This document shows positions 1 through 5,283 of a stretch of DNA of 6,236 nucleotides, piece after piece (within the stretch, counting starts at the first letter, position 1; each line of letters begins with the position of its first letter). The position numbers and the translations under genes were made by a program. Where the stretch lies: positions 1-6,236 of the forward strand of contig CALVKK010000062.1 of the NCBI GenBank assembly GCA_944332645.1, in the 5' to 3' direction. The notes below the pieces were generated by a model. It saw only the letters and a program-made list of their open reading frames with translations. It searched no databases and had not been told where the DNA came from. The DNA comes from an uncultured Bacilli bacterium. Its GTDB lineage: Bacteria; Bacillota_I; Bacilli_A; RF39; UBA660.

Positions 1-419
1 TGTTGGCGATAATTATCCATAATGTTCCGGAAGGGATTGCTACTTTTATGGCTACAAACAGTAATGTTATGCTAGGAATCTCATTAGCAATAGCAATCGC
101 TTTACACAATATCCCAGAAGGTATCAGTATATCAATTCCAATTTATTACGCAACAAATAGTAAATTTAAAGCTTTATTTTATACATTTATATCTGGTATT
201 TCAGAGCCATTTGGAGCACTATTAACTTATCTATTTTTAAGTAATTTTATCAATGATCGAATTATGGGTTTTTTATTTGGAGTTATAGCAGGAATAATGA
301 TCCATATTTCATTATATGAACTATTGCCAACTGCCAAAAGTTATCAAAAAAGGGGAGTAGTATATTTATTTTTTATGATTGGTGTCTTATTTATGCTAGT
401 TAATCATTTTGTCTTTTAA
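1..419 (+). CDS. zupT: ZIP-family divalent metal transporter, ZupT-like (C-terminal part, 5' truncated)
   Basis: This is an inner-membrane transporter of the ZIP family, which brings Zn2+ and other divalent cations into the cytoplasm. The visible 138 codons show both signature metal-binding helices: HNVPEG at visible residues 6-11 (TM4) and HNIPEG at 35-40 (TM5). The His, Asn and Glu of these motifs line the binuclear metal site in ZIP proteins. The TM5 motif is followed by SISIPIYYAT, close to bacterial ZupT. Three further hydrophobic segments follow, including one rich in Gly/Ile (FGVIAGIMIHISLYELLP) that matches ZupT TM7. ZupT proteins are about 250-270 residues, so roughly half is missing to the left. 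The frame is open at base 3 and the TTG there is an internal Leu codon, not a start. The stop codon overlaps the proposed promoter region of the next gene. The family call is firm; the exact metal is not shown by sequence. Confidence 0.93.
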   Translation, partial: LAIIIHNVPEGIATFMATNSNVMLGISLAIAIALHNIPEGISISIPIYYATNSKFKALFYTFISGISEPFGALLTYLFLSNFINDRIMGFLFGVIAGIMIHISLYELLPTAKSYQKRGVVYLFFMIGVLFMLVNHFVF

Positions 420-442
420 ATATTTAAAAACTTTGCTATAAT
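415..442 (+). promoter_or_regulatory. Extended -10 promoter of the helicase gene
   Basis: A perfect TATAAT lies at 437-442, preceded by TGC at 434-436, which makes an extended -10. A weak -35 (TTTAAA, 415-420) sits 16 bases upstream and overlaps the transporter stop codon. Transcription would begin near 449, giving a leader of about 17 bases before the ATG at 466. A start near 449 also argues against translation from GTG 448. Promoter strength is not shown by sequence. Confidence 0.6.
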
Positions 443-455
443 AAAAAGTGAAAAT

Positions 456-462
456 AGGTGAT
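456..462 (+). promoter_or_regulatory. Shine-Dalgarno AGGTGAT that sets the helicase start at 466
   Basis: AGGTGAT is complementary to the end of 16S rRNA (anti-SD ...ATCACCT...) and ends three bases before ATG 466, which is the expected register for this part of the SD. The in-frame GTG at 448 has no such site upstream and lies at or before the predicted transcript start. This is why the shorter protein is preferred. Confidence 0.75.
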
Positions 463-465
463 TAT

Positions 466-2952
466 ATGATAGATATGTTAGATGAATATATAGGAGTTAA
501 AAAAGCTTTAAAACTAGGAATATATGATAGTCAAGAATTGAAAAAACATAATACCCAATTTATTTTAAATAAGTTAGCTGAATACAAAGAATATTTTGAT
601 CATTTATATGATGAAATAAATCCCAACATTTCATTAGATTTAGAACAAAGAATAGCTATTCTAACCGATGAGGATTACAATTTAATTATAGCTGGAGCAG
701 GTAGTGGGAAAACAACTACAATGATTGCGAAAATTAAATATTTAATCGATAAATGTAATATACCTAACAGCGAAATCTTGGCTATTTCTTTTGCTAGGAA
801 AAATGTCGATGAATTAGACGAAAAATTAAATAAAGTTTTAAAATTAAATGTTGATGTAAAAACTTTTCACCAATTAGGGAAAAGTATTTTAGATGAGAAT
901 GACTCTAAAAAAGCAATAGCTAATGATTCAATAAAATACAATATTTATTTATCTTATTTTAAAGAAAAACTATTTCAAAATAAAAATGATTTGAAAGATA
1001 TGATTGACTTTTTGGCTTGTTATTTAGGTGTCGATGAAAATATGTATAATTTTGATTCGTTAGAAGAATTCCATAAATATAAAAGTGATATGTTATTTGA
1101 AAGTTTGAAAGATAATTTAAATAATTATAATGATGAGATTATAAAAAAAAGATATACTTATCGTAGAAGTATTCAAAGTGAATATTTAAGATCTAATGAA
1201 GAAGTTAAAATTGCTAATTTTTTATATTTGAATGGGCTAGAATACGAATATGAAAAAAGATATTTATATAATAATAATGTTGTTTATCACCCTGATTTTA
1301 CTATCAAACAAGGAGAAAATACTATTTATTTAGAACATTTTGGTATAAATCAAAATGGAACTTGTCTATATTATTCCGAAGATAATTTAAATAAATATAT
1401 CCATAATATTAACTTAAAAAAACAAATTCATGTTCGTAATGGCACAAAAATGATCGCCACATATTCTAAGTTCAATGATGGAAGATCATTACTTACTCAT
1501 CTAGAAGAGTTATTGCAGGAAAACGGTTTTGTTTTAAAAAGAAAAAGTGATGAAGAAATATTTAAAAAATTGTGTGATACTAGTATTGATTCTTATTTTT
1601 ATAAATATATTATTTTAGCTCAAGAATTTATTGATAAATTCAAACTAAATGATTATAGTTATGATATGCTTGATAAAATGTTTAACAGTACTAACAACTT
1701 AAGGACAAAAATGTTTTTAAAGACAATTAAGCCATTATATATTTATTATCAAGAACAATTAGAGAAAAAAAATTTAATAGATTTTGAAGATATGATTATT
1801 AAAGCAACTAAAGTGTTAAAAAACAATAATAATCTTATTTTAAAGAAATATAAATATTTAATAATCGATGAATACCAAGATATTTCAAAGCAAAGATTTG
1901 ATTTAGTAAAAGAATTTTCCGATTTGTTTTCTTCCAATGTTATTGCAGTAGGGGATGATTGGCAAGCAATATTCTCTTTCGCTGGTTCTAATGTTGAATT
2001 ATTTACTAAATTTGAAGAAGAAATGGGTTACGGAGAAGTATTAAAAATCACTAGAACTTATCGTAATGCTCAAGAATTAATCGATGTAGCAGGGGAGTTT
2101 GTTCAAAAAGATGAAAATAATCTTAAAAAAACGCTACATTCTAATAAACACATAGATAAACCCGTTTGTGTTTATTCATATGATGATAGCGAGAAAATTT
2201 ATAATAAGGCTCTTGTTATCGCAAATATAATTAATGAGATTTACACTAAAAATCCTAATAGTTCAATTCTGTTAATAGGAAGATATAACTCTGATATTGA
2301 TCAATTAATTAAAACAGGATTGTTCATTCAACATCAAGAAAGAATAATCAGTATCGATAATAAAAATGCTCAAATTCAATTTGCTACTGTTCATAAGTCA
2401 AAAGGATTAGAATTTGATGAAGTCATCGTAATAAATGCTATAAATTCGACATATGGATTTCCATCTAAAGTTAAAGATGATCCTATTTTTGAAATTTTAG
2501 GTGAAAAATCTAATCAATATGCTGAAGAAAGAAGATTGTTTTATGTAGCATTAACTAGAACTAAAAATAAAGTTTATATAATTGTGCCAAAATCGAAGCC
2601 TTCACCTTTTGTAATTGAACTAAAAAACAATATTAATGTTGAATTTATGGATGATGCAATCGAGCAATATACAGATCAATTAAAAAGTATAAAATGTCCT
2701 AAATGTGGCGGCATTTTAAAAAAAGTATACTTCAAAGATATCAATTCATATATATATCGCTGTTGTTCTGATGATGAAATTTGTGATTTTAAAACTATCG
2801 AATTAAATCATAAAATAAATTTAAAACCTTGTCCTAATTGTAATGGTTATTTAATGTTTAAAACTATGACTACAAATGGTAATATAATGTTAGGGTGTTC
2901 TAATTATGACATTGATCATGGATGCAAGTATGTCGAATTTATAAATCAATAA
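466..2952 (+). CDS. UvrD/Rep-type superfamily 1 DNA helicase with inserted PD-(D/E)XK-like segment and two C-terminal zinc ribbons
   Basis: This is a predicted ATP-driven 3'-5' DNA translocase/helicase of 828 residues, probably acting in DNA repair or recombination. All SF1A motifs are present: Q motif Gln61 (LEQRIA), Walker A GAGSGKTT 77-84, motif Ia around AISFARKN 106-113, TFHQLG 133-138, motif II DEYQD 468-472, motif III GDDWQAIFSFAGS 496-508, motif IV RTYRN 530-534, motif V TVHKSKGLEFD 641-651, and motif VI EERRLFYVALTRT 687-699. Between TFHQLG and the DFEDMI motif (439-444) lies an insert of about 300 residues. Within it, residues 241-340 resemble a Vsr/DUF559-type nuclease core: Glu245/246, HPDF 275-278, and YLEHFG 288-293. 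The C-terminus carries CPKC (744-747) with Cys766/767/773, then CPNC (789-792) with Cys811/820, like the zinc ribbons of topoisomerase I. The gene is monocistronic as far as seen. It is not the housekeeping PcrA, whose architecture differs. The cellular role is unknown. Confidence 0.93.
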   Translation: MIDMLDEYIGVKKALKLGIYDSQELKKHNTQFILNKLAEYKEYFDHLYDEINPNISLDLEQRIAILTDEDYNLIIAGAGSGKTTTMIAKIKYLIDKCNIPNSEILAISFARKNVDELDEKLNKVLKLNVDVKTFHQLGKSILDENDSKKAIANDSIKYNIYLSYFKEKLFQNKNDLKDMIDFLACYLGVDENMYNFDSLEEFHKYKSDMLFESLKDNLNNYNDEIIKKRYTYRRSIQSEYLRSNEEVKIANFLYLNGLEYEYEKRYLYNNNVVYHPDFTIKQGENTIYLEHFGINQNGTCLYYSEDNLNKYIHNINLKKQIHVRNGTKMIATYSKFNDGRSLLTHLEELLQENGFVLKRKSDEEIFKKLCDTSIDSYFYKYIILAQEFIDKFKLNDYSYDMLDKMFNSTNNLRTKMFLKTIKPLYIYYQEQLEKKNLIDFEDMIIKATKVLKNNNNLILKKYKYLIIDEYQDISKQRFDLVKEFSDLFSSNVIAVGDDWQAIFSFAGSNVELFTKFEEEMGYGEVLKITRTYRNAQELIDVAGEFVQKDENNLKKTLHSNKHIDKPVCVYSYDDSEKIYNKALVIANIINEIYTKNPNSSILLIGRYNSDIDQLIKTGLFIQHQERIISIDNKNAQIQFATVHKSKGLEFDEVIVINAINSTYGFPSKVKDDPIFEILGEKSNQYAEERRLFYVALTRTKNKVYIIVPKSKPSPFVIELKNNINVEFMDDAIEQYTDQLKSIKCPKCGGILKKVYFKDINSYIYRCCSDDEICDFKTIELNHKINLKPCPNCNGYLMFKTMTTNGNIMLGCSNYDIDHGCKYVEFINQ

Positions 2953-2986
2953 AAGAAAAAATGTCCTATATTGGACCTTTTTTCTT
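2953..2986. terminator. Bidirectional intrinsic terminator between convergent genes
   Basis: The hairpin pairs 2953-2966 with 2973-2986. A GTCC/GGAC core closes a six-base loop (TATATT), then there is one T/C mismatch, then AAGAAAAAA pairs with TTTTTTCTT. It begins directly after the helicase stop. Read on the minus strand, the stem ends in a T-rich run (TTTTTTCTTTT), so it can also end transcripts from the small gene whose stop is at 2997. Pairing was done by eye. Confidence 0.75.
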
Positions 2987-2996
2987 GGGTTAAGAC

Positions 2997-3140
2997 TTAT
3001 TCAAAATCATAATTTGAAGAAGTATTAGCATTAGCATTGTTTTGCTTGTTTTTGTTCATGTTTGAATTAGCGTTATTTTTGCAATCTTTGCATGATTTAT
3101 TTGCATCACAATTTCTATTAGCATTAGCACTCTTTTTCAT
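2997..3140 (-). CDS. Small Asn/Ala/Lys-rich protein with three cysteines (47 aa), unknown function
   Basis: I do not recognise this gene with confidence. It encodes 47 residues starting MKKSANANRNCDANKSCKDC, with no hydrophobic segment. Asn makes up about a third of the chain, often as Ala-Asn pairs, and Cys11, Cys17 and Cys20 form a C-x5-C-x2-C spacing. The C-terminus is acidic (YDFE). The start is supported by GGGTGAT ending four bases before the ATG, the same class of ribosome site as the neighbouring genes, and by a good promoter upstream (3179-3207). It ends 11 bases from the shared terminator. The low-complexity, Asn-rich, small hydrophilic character recalls small acid-soluble spore-type proteins, but no family motif proves that. 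A metal- or disulfide-linked peptide is an equally open reading. That it is expressed is inference from the promoter, SD and terminator arrangement. Confidence 0.6.
   Translation of the reverse strand: MKKSANANRNCDANKSCKDCKNNANSNMNKNKQNNANANTSSNYDFE
3024..3036. repeat. 13-base direct repeat, copy 1 (inside the Asn-rich small gene)
   Basis: ATTAGCATTAGCA on the + strand is repeated exactly at 3117-3129. In the gene it encodes the Ala-Asn-Ala-Asn runs near both ends of the peptide, so the repeat may reflect internal duplication of a short codon pair rather than a mobile feature. Confidence 0.6.
3117..3129. repeat. 13-base direct repeat, copy 2 (inside the Asn-rich small gene)
   Basis: This is the exact second copy of ATTAGCATTAGCA, near the 5' end of the same small gene. 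It encodes the Ala-Asn repeats just after the N-terminal Met-Lys-Lys-Ser. Confidence 0.6.
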
Positions 3141-3178
3141 TATAATCACCCATTAATATTATTTTCCAAAAACAAATA

Positions 3179-3207
3179 ATTATTCAAGAATTTAAAAGAG
3201 TAGTCAA
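3179..3207 (-). promoter_or_regulatory. Promoter of the Asn-rich small gene
   Basis: On the minus strand, TTGACT (3202-3207) and AATAAT (3179-3184) are separated by exactly 17 bases; each matches the sigma-A consensus at five of six positions. Transcription would start near 3172, leaving a leader of about 30 bases containing the GGGTGAT ribosome site. Chance matches are common in such AT-rich DNA, but both elements and the spacing are good. A sporulation-sigma promoter was looked for and not convincingly seen. Confidence 0.5.
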
Positions 3208-3241
3208 AAATATAACTTGATTTTTACTTTATGCAAAACAA

Positions 3242-3385
3242 TCATTTATTTTTTCTTTTACCTTTTTTAAGTTTTTTTATTATTGTTATTATAATTCCTA
3301 TAATTCCAATTAAAAATAAAGTTAAAATTAGTGGTTGTTTTAATAGTTCAGTGCTTAAATAATTGCTTAATTCTTTTAATTCCAT
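3242..3385 (-). CDS. Small single-pass membrane peptide with Lys-rich tail (47 aa), unknown function
   Basis: I do not recognise the family. The 47-residue product has three parts: an N-terminal stretch of about 17 mixed residues (MELKELSNYLSTELLKQ), one strongly hydrophobic helix at about residues 18-36 (ILTLFLIGIIGIIITII), and a basic tail with 8 Lys/Arg in the last 11 residues (KKLKKGKRKNK). By the positive-inside rule the tail is cytoplasmic and the N-terminus outside. The start is supported by AAGGAAAA ending shortly before the ATG; the stop is TGA. A single helix plus charged tail is the shape of type I toxin peptides, small membrane regulators and small envelope subunits. No antisense RNA was demonstrated, so toxin is only a possibility. 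The gene lies about 100 bases upstream of the Asn-rich gene on the same strand. Confidence 0.6.
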   Translation of the reverse strand: MELKELSNYLSTELLKQPLILTLFLIGIIGIIITIIKKLKKGKRKNK

Positions 3386-3405
3386 ATTTTTCCTTTCTTT
3401 TTTAA

Positions 3406-3436
3406 ATTATATTATTATTCAAAATATTTTGGTTAA
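3406..3436 (-). promoter_or_regulatory. Possible promoter of the small membrane peptide gene
   Basis: A perfect TATAAT (3406-3411, minus strand) lies about 20 bases upstream of the start codon, with the expected transcript start near 3399. The only -35-like match (TTAACC, 3431-3436) is four of six and 19 bases away, so the assignment rests mostly on the -10. Confidence 0.35.
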
Positions 3437-3486
3437 CATAATATATATTATCGGAAGTTGAATATATTTTTATTTAATATTTAAAA

Positions 3487-4425
3487 TTATAGTGAAATTA
3501 TTAACAATTCTAATCCTAACGTTTTATCGATTCGTCCTGTTTTTATATTTATATCTAAATCAGCTAATTTTTTTAAATAAGTTAATAATTTATCAGCATC
3601 ATATTGTTTGGAATTCTGATTAGCTAATTTAACACGATACGGATGAATTTTCAAAATACTAGCAATACTGTTTTCTGTATGACCATCTAAATATAATTGC
3701 TTAACTTGATACATAATTCGAATTTGATTAGCTAATGTGACAATAATAGCAATCGGTTCTTCATTTAATTTTATTCGCTCATGATACAGATTCAAGGCAT
3801 TTAATTTATCACCATTAATAATTGCGTTAATCAATTTAAAATTGTTAACTTCTAGTGATTTTGAGGTCAGTAAATCGATATCTTCTTTTGTGATATTTTT
3901 ATCAGTATCCTTATAAATCTTAATTTTTTCAATTTCAGTATTAAGAAGAGTAGAGTTGTTCCCTACTCTTTCCAATAAATATTTTACGTTTTGATCTGAC
4001 ATCTGATAATCATCTAATAATTCTTTAATCATAGTTATGTTGTCAACATTATTGCATTCGATAATTTTTCCAATTTTATCAACTAATTTAGTAATTTTTT
4101 TTCTTTCATCTAATTTTTCTTCATTTACAACAAATATCAAAAATGTATTCGTATTAATATTGTTTAAATAATTTTCTAAGGCGTTTAAATCTTGTTCGAT
4201 ATATTTTTTTGTTGAACTAGTAAATATATAAGCATTATTAACAATTATTATTTTTTTATCACCAAATAATGACATGCTACTTGCGTCATTAATGATCTCA
4301 GTTAATAAATTATTAGTCAAATCATATTTGTTTATATTAAATTCATCAATTTTATTATCATTGACAATTTTATCAATGGTTTTATTTATTAAATAATCAA
4401 CCGTCCCATATAAAATAAAAACCAT
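3487..4425 (-). CDS. holA: DNA polymerase III subunit delta
   Basis: HolA is the delta subunit of the clamp-loader complex. It opens the beta sliding clamp so that the clamp can be placed on primed DNA. The protein is 312 residues, a usual length for this family. It opens with the family N-terminus MVFILYGTVDYLINK. It then shows SLFGDKKIIIV (52-62, the strand-forming segment of domain I), a clear LERVGNNSTLLNTEIEKI (151-168), and the collar-domain signatures EEPIAIIVTLANQIR (222-236), IASILKIHPYRVKLA (254-268) and DINIKTGRIDKTLGLELLI (291-309). No Walker A motif is seen, as expected because delta does not hydrolyse ATP. The ATG at 4425 is preferred: an AGGTGAG site (4430-4436) sits just upstream, and the longer GTG start at 4434 would fall inside it. 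The usual Bacillota neighbours comEC and rpsT are absent here. Confidence 0.95.
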   Translation of the reverse strand: MVFILYGTVDYLINKTIDKIVNDNKIDEFNINKYDLTNNLLTEIINDASSMSLFGDKKIIIVNNAYIFTSSTKKYIEQDLNALENYLNNINTNTFLIFVVNEEKLDERKKITKLVDKIGKIIECNNVDNITMIKELLDDYQMSDQNVKYLLERVGNNSTLLNTEIEKIKIYKDTDKNITKEDIDLLTSKSLEVNNFKLINAIINGDKLNALNLYHERIKLNEEPIAIIVTLANQIRIMYQVKQLYLDGHTENSIASILKIHPYRVKLANQNSKQYDADKLLTYLKKLADLDINIKTGRIDKTLGLELLIISL

Positions 4426-4429
4426 AGCT

Positions 4430-4436
4430 CTCACCT
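4430..4436 (-). promoter_or_regulatory. Shine-Dalgarno AGGTGAG that sets the holA start at 4425
   Basis: On the minus strand AGGTGAG is followed by AGCT and then ATG. An in-frame GTG lies within the site itself (4432-4434). A ribosome bound here would start at the ATG, which also gives the family-typical N-terminus. Confidence 0.75.
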
Positions 4437-4446
4437 ATTTAATTAT

Positions 4447-4474
4447 ACTATATTTTAATCAAAAAAGATAGCAA
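4447..4474 (-). promoter_or_regulatory. Possible holA promoter
   Basis: On the minus strand, TTGCTA (4469-4474) and TATAGT (4447-4452) are 16 bases apart, with the predicted start near 4440 and a leader of about 15 bases carrying the SD. A perfect TATAAT further down (4442-4447) would start transcription inside the SD and is therefore less suitable. A promoter is needed here because a terminator lies just upstream. Confidence 0.4.
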
Positions 4475-4493
4475 ATTTAGTGTTGATTTTTAA

Positions 4494-4529
4494 AGTAAAA
4501 ACACCAAATTAAATTTTTATATGGTGTTT
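4494..4529 (-). terminator. Intrinsic terminator of the BI-1 gene
   Basis: An eight-pair stem, TGGTGTTT against AAACACCA (4499-4506 with 4522-4529), has a 15-base AT loop. On the minus strand it is followed by a T-rich run (TTTTTACTTT counted from the stem). It lies about 45 bases past the BI-1 stop and separates that gene from holA. On the + strand no T-run follows, so the direction is minus. Confidence 0.7.
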
Positions 4530-4574
4530 ATTGAATAATATTACAAATTTTTATATCTAACATACTATATCAAG

Positions 4575-5216
4575 TCAATTCCTTCTTTTTCCAAATAATC
4601 TTAATAATTTTAAGAATAAGTTAATAAAGTCTAAATATAATTCTAAAGCTCCATAAATGGCTAAATTATCTTGTGGGAATGTATCTAAATTATATTTTAC
4701 TTTTTGAATATCATACGCTGTATAACCTAAAAATATAACAATACCTATTATAGTTAAAATTAAATCAAATGTTTCATTACCAATAAACATATTAATTAAA
4801 CTACATATAATTATTGCAAATAGCCCCATAAATAAAAATGTACTAAACTTACTTAAATCAATTTTAGTAAAATATCCTATTAGTGCAAATATACCAAATA
4901 ATAATGCGGTTATTCCAAACACATAAATCATTGAATATAACTCATAAACTAAAAATAGAAAAGAAAATGTAAGCCCTGTTACAAATGAATAAAGTAAAAA
5001 GCATATTTTAGCAGTAGTACTACTCATAGTACGTATTTTAAGTGAAAAAAATATCACTAATCCTATTTCAATAATTGCATAGACAATAAATGGCACTTGA
5101 GCTACTAACAATAAAATATCATAACTATTGGATACTACATAACCTGTTAAAAACGTCACTAATAATCCTACAAACATCCAACCAAACATTTTAGAATAAA
5201 CTTCTCTTAATTCCAT
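4575..5216 (-). CDS. BI-1 (Bax inhibitor-1)/YetJ-YccA family seven-helix membrane protein
   Basis: This is an integral membrane protein of 213 residues with seven predicted helices spread over about residues 12-205, the size and topology of the BI-1 (UPF0005) family. The family signatures are clear: GYTAYDIQKVK at 164-174, and near the end ALELYLDFINLFLKLLRLFG at 190-209. Asp169 and Asp196 fall where the di-aspartyl pair of Bacillus subtilis YetJ sits. In YetJ that pair acts as a pH-sensitive latch for calcium leak. The same function here is inferred by homology, not shown. A strong AGGAGG site (5224-5229) lies seven bases before the ATG, and an extended -10 promoter lies just upstream. The gene sits downstream of the histidine kinase on the same strand but behind a terminator, so it probably has its own transcript. 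Bacterial BI-1 proteins remain physiologically poorly defined. Confidence 0.93.
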   Translation of the reverse strand: MELREVYSKMFGWMFVGLLVTFLTGYVVSNSYDILLLVAQVPFIVYAIIEIGLVIFFSLKIRTMSSTTAKICFLLYSFVTGLTFSFLFLVYELYSMIYVFGITALLFGIFALIGYFTKIDLSKFSTFLFMGLFAIIICSLINMFIGNETFDLILTIIGIVIFLGYTAYDIQKVKYNLDTFPQDNLAIYGALELYLDFINLFLKLLRLFGKRRN

Positions 5217-5236
5217 ATATATTCCTCCTACTGTTA

Positions 5237-5245
5237 ATTATATCA
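5237..5245 (-). promoter_or_regulatory. Extended -10 promoter of the BI-1 gene
   Basis: TGA followed by a perfect TATAAT on the minus strand (TATAAT at 5237-5242, TG at 5244-5245) forms an extended -10. No good -35 is seen 17 bases upstream, where the sequence is part of the kinase terminator hairpin. The expected start near 5230 leaves about 14 bases before the ATG, enough for the AGGAGG site. Confidence 0.5.
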
Positions 5246-5253
5246 TATAAAAC

Positions 5254-5282
5254 AAAAAAACATCTATTTATTATAAATGTTT
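5254..5282 (-). terminator. Intrinsic terminator of the histidine kinase gene
   Basis: On the minus strand, AAACATTTAT pairs with ATAGATGTTT (10 pairs, one G-T wobble) around a five-base loop. The stem occupies 5258-5282 and runs directly into a T-run (seven T in total, 5254-5260). It begins one base after the kinase stop codon, so the kinase is the last gene of its transcript. Confidence 0.8.
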
Positions 5283-5283
5283 C

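Noticed and set aside
414..429. Perfect 16-base palindrome TTTTAAATATTTAAAA overlapping the transporter stop
   Set aside because: It is made only of A and T, has no loop or T-run for termination, and such palindromes are frequent by chance in DNA this AT-rich.
448..465. GTG start extending the helicase by six residues
   Set aside because: There is no SD upstream, it lies at or before the predicted transcript start, and the AGGTGAT site points to ATG 466.
1749..1937. A 62-codon open frame on the minus strand opposite the helicase
   Set aside because: It lies wholly within the firmly identified helicase gene, has no convincing ribosome site, and its composition is what the reverse complement of Lys/Asn-rich coding DNA gives.
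3202..3228. Weak minus-strand hairpin (AGTAAAAAT against ATTTTTGACT with one bulged G) after the small membrane peptide gene
   Set aside because: It is nearly all A-T pairs with a poor T-run and it overlaps the next promoter's -35, so it is too weak to call a terminator.
3242..3244. Possible TGA = Trp recoding, as in mycoplasmas
   Set aside because: Trp codons in the helicase, BI-1 protein and kinase are TGG, and none of the large genes needs an internal TGA to be read through, so standard code 11 fits.
3438..3451. 14-base palindrome ATAATATATATTAT downstream of holA
   Set aside because: It is AT-only, with no T-run after it and no second copy to suggest an operator. No clear terminator was found for holA.
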